A DNA stretch of 37,827 bases, from NCBI GenBank assembly GCA_000433255.1, contig HF998241.1, positions 25,427 to 63,253 of the forward strand, read 5' to 3'. The DNA comes from Coprobacillus sp. CAG:605. Its GTDB lineage: Bacteria; Bacillota_I; Bacilli_A; RF39; UBA660. This document shows positions 32,079-37,827 of the stretch, one piece after another; position 1 is the first letter of the stretch; each line of letters begins with the position of its first letter. Position numbers and translations under genes: made by a program. The notes under the pieces were generated by a model that was not told where the DNA came from, did not search any database, and was given only the letters and a program-made list of their open reading frames with translations.

Positions 32079-34223
32079 ATGAAAAATAAAGGCTTTACAT
32101 TAGTTGAAGTTATTATGGTTGTCGTGATACTAGGTATAATTATTGGTATTGCAGTACCTTCTTATATAGCTATATCTAATAATATAAAGACTAAAAATTA
32201 TGAACAAAAGATTGATAATATAAAGGCTAAGGCATTAGAGTATGCTAGTGATTATAATGTCGAAAATATTACGATACCGGTTAAAGTTTTGATTGAAGAA
32301 GGATATTTAGCTGAGGAAAATCCGGATGGTAATGATAATGAAAAGATTATGAATCCTTTGGGAGGATATTTAGATTGTCAAAATATTAATATTACTAGAG
32401 AAGATGATACTTATAAAATAGAGGTTATTGATAGTATTTCTTGTAGTACTTCCGGGTTGGTTAATACGAGTAAGATTTTAGTTGATGTTTATGAGTATCA
32501 TGATAATCAAGTTGGAAATAAACTAGGAACGAATGGTAATGTTAATTGGACTAATAGTGATAAAGTAATCCTTATGGCGAATGTTAGTAATGTGTCGGGA
32601 GTATTAAATGATTCTATCTGGGTTCATGGAACTTCGACTACTAATAAGAGTGGGAAGATTGCTTATAGTGTTAATGAGATTAATGATCCAGCGGAGTACG
32701 CTAATGTTATTGTGGTTGATGCTTTAGTATTTTTAGATACGGAATATACTTTTAGTATTAATACGAATAATGGTTATGTTAGTCAAAAGGTTAGTGTAAA
32801 AATAGATAGAGAAATTCCTACAGCAAGTGCTAGTGTGTCTAGTGCATGGACAAAAAATAATACGAAAGATGTTCAATTAAGTGGTTCGGATGGAAGTGGT
32901 TCTGGAATTGATAAGTTTTATGTCACAACTGATACAACAAAACCAGATAAGAACGCCTTTAATAGAGGGTATATAAATGATGATAATCAAGATTATACGA
33001 AGGCTGAGTTAGATGTTGGAACTTATTATGTTTATGCTATTGATAAGGCTGGTAATATATCAAATAGTTATAAAATTGAAGTAAGTGGTATTGATAAAAC
33101 AGGGCCAGTTTGTAAGTATGCTGTTGGTAAGACTAACTGGACACAGACAGATTTTACGATAACATATGGTTGTCAAAATGATACTGGTACAGGATGTAAG
33201 ACATTAGATAAAACGGAGACTATTAATTATACCGCTAAAACTAAGACTATTAATTGGACTATTGAAGATAATATTGGGAATAAAACCAATTGCTCGCAAA
33301 TTGTTAATACTTATGTTGATAAAACTCCTCCTATTTGTGTATCTAGTGGTGGTAGTGGCAATTGGACCAATACTTCTCGTACTATAACTGGTACTTGTAG
33401 TGATTCTGATTCTGGATGTGTATCTAATATATCAAAAAATTATACTACTGAAATAAATTCATCCAAAGAAAGTCCTGGCATTGTTTATGATAAAGTAGGA
33501 AATCATACAATTTGTCCTTCTAATCAAACGGTTAAAATTGATAAAACAAGTCCAACAGTTAGTATATCAGTATCTAGTACAAGTTCGGGATATAATAATA
33601 CCACGGCTAAAGTTAGTGTTAGTTCGGCGGATTCGTCGTCAAAAGTTACTAATTCAGGGGTTGCTTCGATATGTGTTCAGACAAGTTCAGATGTAAATAA
33701 ATGCTCATGGCAAAGTGGTTCTTCGGTATCTCAAAATATGGGAACGGGAAGATCGTATGATGGTGGTAGCACAACATTCTATGCTTGGTCAAAAGATAAT
33801 GCAGGTAATATCAGCAGTGCTGCTTCTAGCTCATATACGGTTTATCGAAATTGTTCTGTAACTTGGACTAGCTGGGGCGACTGGGGTGGCTGCAGTAGTA
33901 GTTGTGGCTCCGGTACTAAGTCTCGTGGTGGTACTAGAATTGATAGCTATTTAGGCGGCAGTTGTGGTGGTGTTTCTGATTCAACAAGTTGTAGTGAGTC
34001 TTATGGATGTCCTCCACCTTCAAGTGGCGACTCTGGTGGTAGTTCAGGTGGCGGTAATAACTGCTGGGTAGATTGGAATAATCCAGAAGGGAGTCATGGT
34101 AGTGCCGTATATGGAATATGTAAGACAAGAGCTAATGGTGTAACTAGTACGTGTGCTCCAGGATGTTCTGGACAGCATTCAGGATGGGGAGATGAATTTT
34201 GTGTCTACTATAATTGTCGATAA
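32079..34223 (+). CDS. Large pseudopilin-anchored surface protein with Ig-like segments and a TSP1-like domain
   Basis: 714 residues from ATG 32079 (ATG 32076 is also possible; AGGA lies upstream). The N-terminus is a prepilin leader MKNKG followed by FTLVEVIMVVVILGIIIG, the type III signal of type IV pilins cleaved after Gly5, with Glu5 of the mature protein kept. After a pilin-like globular part come repeats of Ig-like type (IDKTGPVC, VDKTPPIC, KIDKTSP) and then a Cys-rich thrombospondin type 1-like domain (W596, motif WTSWGDWGGCSSSCG, Cys605, ending near Cys644), a PPP/Ser-Gly linker and a final Cys-rich module with WVDWNNPEGS. Ordinary pilins have about 150-200 residues. Export and assembly could use the PilB-like ATPase at 6659-8050. 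Function as adhesin is inference. Followed, with overlap, by a membrane-protein gene. Confidence 0.9.
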   Translation: MKNKGFTLVEVIMVVVILGIIIGIAVPSYIAISNNIKTKNYEQKIDNIKAKALEYASDYNVENITIPVKVLIEEGYLAEENPDGNDNEKIMNPLGGYLDCQNINITREDDTYKIEVIDSISCSTSGLVNTSKILVDVYEYHDNQVGNKLGTNGNVNWTNSDKVILMANVSNVSGVLNDSIWVHGTSTTNKSGKIAYSVNEINDPAEYANVIVVDALVFLDTEYTFSINTNNGYVSQKVSVKIDREIPTASASVSSAWTKNNTKDVQLSGSDGSGSGIDKFYVTTDTTKPDKNAFNRGYINDDNQDYTKAELDVGTYYVYAIDKAGNISNSYKIEVSGIDKTGPVCKYAVGKTNWTQTDFTITYGCQNDTGTGCKTLDKTETINYTAKTKTINWTIEDNIGNKTNCSQIVNTYVDKTPPICVSSGGSGNWTNTSRTITGTCSDSDSGCVSNISKNYTTEINSSKESPGIVYDKVGNHTICPSNQTVKIDKTSPTVSISVSSTSSGYNNTTAKVSVSSADSSSKVTNSGVASICVQTSSDVNKCSWQSGSSVSQNMGTGRSYDGGSTTFYAWSKDNAGNISSAASSSYTVYRNCSVTWTSWGDWGGCSSSCGSGTKSRGGTRIDSYLGGSCGGVSDSTSCSESYGCPPPSSGDSGGSSGGGNNCWVDWNNPEGSHGSAVYGICKTRANGVTSTCAPGCSGQHSGWGDEFCVYYNCR

Positions 34224-34887
34224 GAAAAATAATAAAAAATGGTGGTTAATAGGGTTTGCTATTGTTGTTTTAATAATAATAGCAGCTCTAGTTAGCTATA
34301 AAATAATAAATAAGAAACCTACGGAAGATACAAAAGATTCAATAAACTATCAAGAGCAACTAAAAGAAATGTTAGAAAAAAGTGCTAATCAAGGTAACTA
34401 TAAGTTAAATATTGAATTTGATATTGAAGGTAACAATGAAAAGTTAGCATATGGTACTTATGAAATGACGATTGACCATGAATCATATATTGCTAATATA
34501 GACGCTAAAATATATAAAAATGAAGATATTGATTGGGTTTCTCAGTACGATTTAAGAAATAATATTTATCAAATTCAAACACAAAGTTTGCAAATGCAGG
34601 AAGAAGCTAACCCCGAATATATTTATACATTACTTGGCAATGCGAATGATGTTACTGAGACTACGGCCATAATTTCGAAAGACGATATGACGAAGGCTTT
34701 AAAAAATACTAATTTAAGATACTTAGCGGATATTTCTAGTAGCGAAGGGATAAATGCTTTAGAGGATGTTATGGCAACTTATGAATATGATAGTGAATGT
34801 AAGCTTTTAAATAAGATAAAATTATCTATATTAGTTAATGATAATAAGAAAATAAATATTACTTATACTTTGGTATATAATGTGTAA
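34192..34887 (+). CDS. Single-pass membrane protein, partner of the pseudopilin
   Basis: A 231-residue protein I do not recognise. ATG 34192 (with AGGA at 34181-34184) overlaps the pseudopilin gene by 32 bases; GTG 34201 after GGGGAG is an alternative. A short N-terminal part is followed by the membrane segment WWLIGFAIVVLIIIAALVSYKI and then an outward-facing, beta-rich, acidic domain with several Gln and Tyr (QIQTQSLQMQEEANPEYIY). The overlap suggests coupled synthesis with the pseudopilin. It might be an accessory or assembly protein, but no motif shows this. Confidence 0.75.
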   Translation: MNFVSTIIVDKKNNKKWWLIGFAIVVLIIIAALVSYKIINKKPTEDTKDSINYQEQLKEMLEKSANQGNYKLNIEFDIEGNNEKLAYGTYEMTIDHESYIANIDAKIYKNEDIDWVSQYDLRNNIYQIQTQSLQMQEEANPEYIYTLLGNANDVTETTAIISKDDMTKALKNTNLRYLADISSSEGINALEDVMATYEYDSECKLLNKIKLSILVNDNKKINITYTLVYNV

Positions 34888-34912
34888 TGTCTTGTCAAAG
34901 ACATTCTTTTCT
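34886..34912 (+). terminator. Terminator overlapping the recombinase promoter
   Basis: AATGTCTT (34886-34893) pairs with AAGACATT (34898-34905) around GTCA, then CTTTTCTTTT. The -35 box of the next gene lies in its loop. Confidence 0.75.
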
Positions 34913-34920
34913 TTTATAAT
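34892..34920 (+). promoter_or_regulatory. Promoter of the Xer-type recombinase
   Basis: TTGTCA (34892-34897), 17-base spacer, TATAAT (34915-34920). The -35 is inside the terminator hairpin of the preceding gene. Confidence 0.7.
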
Positions 34921-34943
34921 TTTGGTAGAGAGTAGCTGGTTTA

Positions 34944-35819
34944 ATGAAGGATAAATTTATAACGTACTTAAGGGTTGAGAAGAAGTACTCAGAGAATACA
35001 ATTAATAGTTACAATGAAGATATTGAAAGATTTGGTGATTACTTAGATAGTCAAAATATTGATGTAAGAAAATGCAATAAAGAAGTAGTGAGAGATTATT
35101 TAAAGTACTTAGATAGTTTGAAGTTAAAGAATAGTAGTATTTCTAGAAATATGAGTAGTTTAAGAACTTATTTTGATTATTTAGTTACTCATGGATATGT
35201 TGATACTAATCCGATAAGGGGAATGAAAAATCCTAAGAAAGAGAAGAAGTTACCGAACTTTTTAAGTTATGAAGAGTTTTTGAAATTATTAGAGGCAATT
35301 AAAAGTGATGATGCTTTAAGTGTGAGAAACAAGTTAATTGTGGAGATGCTTTTTGCAACGGGAGTGCGCGTTAGTGAACTTTGTAATATTAAGTTAGATG
35401 ATATTGATTATCGTAATCAAAGCATTAGAATAATGGGTAAGGGGTCTAAGGAACGAATTGTTTATTATGGTGCTTACGCTAAAGACTTGTTGGAAGAGTA
35501 TATTGGATATGAAAGAAGTATTCTTTTGAAGGGTAAGAAGAGTGATTATTTATTAATTAATAATAAGAGTACACCACTACTTAGAGGGGGTGTGGAAATG
35601 ATAATTGATGAAATTGCTTTTAAAGCATCTTTGAAAAATAAGATATCACCGCATGTTTTAAGGCATACTTTTGCGACGATTATGTTAAATGAAGGGGCTG
35701 ATATTAGAAGTGTTCAGGAGTTACTGGGGCATGCTTCTTTATCAACGACGGGAATTTATACGCATGTAACAACAGATGCTTTAAAAGCAGAATATTTGAA
35801 AGCTTTTCCAAGAAAGTAG
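34944..35819 (+). CDS. xerD: Tyrosine recombinase, XerC/XerD-like
   Basis: 291-residue site-specific recombinase. The N-terminal SAM-like core-binding domain (KKYSENTINSYNEDIERF) is followed by the catalytic domain with the six expected residues: Arg142 (GVRVSEL), Lys166, His237 and Arg240 (HVLRHTF), His263 (LLGHASL) and the nucleophile Tyr272 (GIYTHV). The length and motifs fit XerC/D, which resolve chromosome dimers at dif, but integrases or invertases of the same fold exist. It sits between two large paralogous pseudopilin genes, which makes DNA rearrangement at this locus worth testing. XerC versus XerD is not decided by sequence reading alone. Confidence 0.88.
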   Translation: MKDKFITYLRVEKKYSENTINSYNEDIERFGDYLDSQNIDVRKCNKEVVRDYLKYLDSLKLKNSSISRNMSSLRTYFDYLVTHGYVDTNPIRGMKNPKKEKKLPNFLSYEEFLKLLEAIKSDDALSVRNKLIVEMLFATGVRVSELCNIKLDDIDYRNQSIRIMGKGSKERIVYYGAYAKDLLEEYIGYERSILLKGKKSDYLLINNKSTPLLRGGVEMIIDEIAFKASLKNKISPHVLRHTFATIMLNEGADIRSVQELLGHASLSTTGIYTHVTTDALKAEYLKAFPRK

Positions 35820-35825
35820 GTTAAG

Positions 35826-37172
35826 ATGAAAATAGATTTAAAAAAGTTATTTATGGGATTTAGTTTAGGAGTTTTTAGTTTTTTGGGGGTAGTGTTCTTA
35901 CTTTATAAGATGTATTTACCGGCAATGCTTTCGATTGTACTGGCATTCTTGGTGGCTCGTAAAATTAAAGTGAAAAGATTTTGGATTTTATTATTAGTGG
36001 TGAGTTTCTTAATTAGATTGGCTGTGATAGTAGTTTTTAATTTTCCCCAAACAACGGATTTTAAGTTAATGTATGAATGTGCATTGAAATTTGTTAACCA
36101 TGATTTTTCTTGGAATAGTACGGCATATTTTATGATGTGGCCTTATCAAAGTGGTTTTGTGGTTTATGAGGGATTATTGTTAAAGCTAATTAATAATATT
36201 TATTTTTTGAAAGTACTTAATATTATTTATGAATCGTTGTTGGTAGTTTTAATTTATTATTTTAGTAGAAGGTTTGTTAAAGAAGAAAGTGCCAGAGTAG
36301 CGGCTATTTTATTTATGGTATATCCTTATAATATATATCTTGGTACGACGCTTGCTAATCATCATATAGCGACTATACTTTCTTATTTAGGAATATCTTT
36401 CTTACTTAGTAGGAAGAAGAAACCTTATTATTTTATTATTGCAGGTATTTTAATTGGACTTAGTAATGTTTTAAGACCAGAGGGAATAATTGTAATATTT
36501 AGTTATCTTTTATATATGATATTTAATTTAAAGAAGGATAATTTTAAGAAACAAGGACTGGGTTTTCTAATTTTGCTAGTAAGTTATATGGGAATAAATA
36601 TGATTTGCTCAAACTTGATTATTATGAGTGGAGTAAATAAAGATGGTTTAAAAAATACTAATCCTTTATGGAAGTTTGTTTTAGGTTTTAATGGAGATAG
36701 TTGTGGGTATTATGATGCCAATGATGAAGTATATCTAAATGATAAGGATAAAGAATTAGAAGTAATTAAGGAAAGATTAAATCCGAGTAATGTTGGTAAG
36801 TTGGTGTTATGTAAGACAGATAGAATGTGGTTATCTAATAAAATAGATGTTAAAGATGCATCTTATGATAGGGTATATTATATAGGAAATATTAAAATAA
36901 AGTTTAATGATTTAGCTGATGTAGTGTCGCTTACTAATCATTATATATTCTTATTTGTTGTGGTTATGATGATACTAGGAGTGTTTAGAAATAGAAAAGA
37001 TATTATTAATAATGAAAGTTTATTCTTTCTAATAATGGTGGTTGTAGCGTATTTTGTGTTCTTACTTATAGAGATTCAACCAAGGTATTTATATTTAATT
37101 CATCCAAGTATTTTTATACTTAGTGCTTATGGAATAGAAGAAGTAATGAAAAAAATTAAATTAAAGAAGTAA
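35826..37172 (+). CDS. Multi-pass membrane glycosyltransferase (GT-C, ArnT/GT39-like)
   Basis: A 448-residue membrane protein with about ten hydrophobic helices. After the first helices comes a periplasmic-type loop with FPQTTDFKLMYECA, which resembles the acidic catalytic loop of GT-C enzymes (ArnT, GT39/GT83), and later FYLF-type helices and LRPEGIIVI. These enzymes move sugars from lipid carriers to proteins or lipids outside the membrane. It is 6 bases after the recombinase gene with TAGGTTAAG before ATG 35826. A role in decorating the neighbouring pseudopilins is attractive but unproven. Confidence 0.75.
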   Translation: MKIDLKKLFMGFSLGVFSFLGVVFLLYKMYLPAMLSIVLAFLVARKIKVKRFWILLLVVSFLIRLAVIVVFNFPQTTDFKLMYECALKFVNHDFSWNSTAYFMMWPYQSGFVVYEGLLLKLINNIYFLKVLNIIYESLLVVLIYYFSRRFVKEESARVAAILFMVYPYNIYLGTTLANHHIATILSYLGISFLLSRKKKPYYFIIAGILIGLSNVLRPEGIIVIFSYLLYMIFNLKKDNFKKQGLGFLILLVSYMGINMICSNLIIMSGVNKDGLKNTNPLWKFVLGFNGDSCGYYDANDEVYLNDKDKELEVIKERLNPSNVGKLVLCKTDRMWLSNKIDVKDASYDRVYYIGNIKIKFNDLADVVSLTNHYIFLFVVVMMILGVFRNRKDIINNESLFFLIMVVVAYFVFLLIEIQPRYLYLIHPSIFILSAYGIEEVMKKIKLKK

Positions 37173-37190
37173 AAAATGCTTCTTTTTTTT
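37163..37190 (+). terminator. Terminator after the glycosyltransferase
   Basis: AAAGAAG (37163-37169) pairs with CTTCTTT (37179-37185), then T's. The stop codon (37170-37172) is in the loop. Confidence 0.72.
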
Positions 37191-37197
37191 AAAGCTA

Positions 37198-37206
37198 TGG
37201 TAAAAT
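37198..37206 (+). promoter_or_regulatory. Possible extended -10 for the second pseudopilin
   Basis: TGGTAAAAT fits an extended -10, but no -35 box is recognisable. Confidence 0.4.
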
Positions 37207-37234
37207 TAAGTTATATACTAGTGAGGTGTTTTGT

Positions 37235-37827
37235 ATGGCGGTAAATAAAAATAAGGGGTTTACATTGGTGGAAGTAATAATGGTAGTGGTTATTCTGGGA
37301 ATAATTATAGGTATTGCAGTACCTTCTTATATTGCTGTATCTAATAATATAAGAAGTAAAAATTATGACCAAAAGATGGATAATATCAAGGCGAAAGCCT
37401 TGGAGTATGCTAGAGATAATAATGTTGAATCTATTACGATACCGGTTAAGGTTTTAATTGAGGAAGGGTATTTAGCAGAGGAAAATCCGGATGGTAATGA
37501 TAATGAAAAGATTACTAATCCTTTGGGAGGATATCTAGATTGTACTAATATCGATATTGTAAGAGTAGATGATTCTTATGAGATTAGTATTAGTGATACA
37601 TCTAATTGTAGTACGGACAATATCGTTAATAATGATAAAATAAATATTGAAGTATATGAATATCGTAATAATACTTTAGGTAAAAAGCTAGGTAGTAATG
37701 GTGATGTTAGTTGGACTAATAGTGATAAAGTATTATTGTATGCTGATGTTTCAAAGTTAGATGGTATAGGTAGTGATACTACTTGGAATTATGGAACATT
37801 AAGTAAGAAGAAGAGTGGTAATATTGC
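37235..37827 (+). CDS. Second large pseudopilin, partial (runs off the window)
   Basis: Starts at ATG 37235 after GAGGTG; 197 residues are visible and the frame is open to the edge. The leader MAVNKNKG is followed by FTLVEVIMVVVILG, the type IV prepilin signal with cleavage after Gly8. The first 110 mature residues are nearly the same as those of the protein at 32079 (YIAxSNNI, KALEYA, TIPVKVLIEEGYLAEENPDG), after which the sequences drift (EVYEYRNN...DVSWTNSDKV). It is therefore a tandem paralogue and is probably another surface protein of similar size. Confidence 0.9.
   Translation, partial: MAVNKNKGFTLVEVIMVVVILGIIIGIAVPSYIAVSNNIRSKNYDQKMDNIKAKALEYARDNNVESITIPVKVLIEEGYLAEENPDGNDNEKITNPLGGYLDCTNIDIVRVDDSYEISISDTSNCSTDNIVNNDKINIEVYEYRNNTLGKKLGSNGDVSWTNSDKVLLYADVSKLDGIGSDTTWNYGTLSKKKSGNI

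Noticed and set aside
33934..34128. A minus-strand reading frame inside the TSP1 region
   Set aside because: It is a shadow of the Ser/Gly/Cys-rich coding strand and has no start site or similarity.
32079..34223. Many N-x-S/T sequons in the pseudopilin next to a membrane glycosyltransferase, suggesting N-glycosylation
   Set aside because: About two dozen were seen, but with the protein's high Asn, Ser and Thr content this is close to chance, and the neighbour has no oligosaccharyltransferase motif.

Overview
This is an AT-rich chromosomal window from a low-GC Firmicute, most likely a gut-type, reduced-genome member of the Bacilli (Erysipelotrichia/RF39-like; this placement is inference). The evidence is the infC-rpmI-rplT operon with an L20-type leader, two T-box leaders, the Bacillus-like rpsT/gpr/spoIIP gene order, very short intergenic gaps and a standard genetic code. 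TGA is used as a stop at 24182-24184, 30386-30388 and 31303-31305, so this is not the Mycoplasma code.

Layout. 1-5.3 kb: end of an unknown gene, then polA, mutM, a GNAT acetyltransferase and murD, tightly packed. 5.3-10 kb: an unknown membrane protein, a type IV pilus/secretion ATPase (pilB/gspE) on the minus strand, and a divergent pair of a DHH pyrophosphatase-like gene and a transglutaminase-fold gene. The divergent promoters share a -35 box. 10-13.9 kb: a threonine T-box, a coiled-coil gene that appears to start at ATT, a ThrRS without TGS domain, then infC (starting at ATA), rpmI and rplT, the last with a long Lys/Thr/Ala tail. 13.9-15.6 kb: two CotF-like spore-coat proteins, a DUF1653 protein and an unknown protein. 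15.6-19 kb: an asparagine T-box operon with an unknown gene, an archaeal-type AspRS and AsnRS. 19-24.5 kb: a 1693-residue SF2 helicase with six helicase-associated (HA) repeats and a small partner gene, the whole block lying between perfect 30-bp direct repeats. 24.5-29.5 kb: priA, a broken Rpn-type PD-(D/E)XK gene containing an internal 367-bp tandem duplication, a lipid-anchored or membrane-anchored transglutaminase-like protein and rpsT. 29.6-32 kb: gpr-like and spoIIP-like sporulation genes with two small unknown genes. 32-37.8 kb: a very large pseudopilin carrying Ig-like segments and a thrombospondin type-1-like domain, a membrane protein, a Xer-type recombinase, a GT-C glycosyltransferase, and the start of a second large pseudopilin that runs off the window.

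The strongest candidates for something undescribed are: (a) the pseudopilin-TSP1 surface locus with its tandem paralogue; (b) the helicase/HA-repeat module bounded by direct repeats; (c) the pair of IF3-sensitive (ATT and ATA) start codons in the thrS-infC region. Aminoacylation control recurs: both T-box operons place a gene of unknown function between the leader and the synthetase. Sporulation-type genes (two CotF-like, Gpr, SpoIIP) are present although the window cannot show whether the cell sporulates. Intrinsic terminators repeatedly overlap the stop codon of the preceding gene, a sign of strong compaction.
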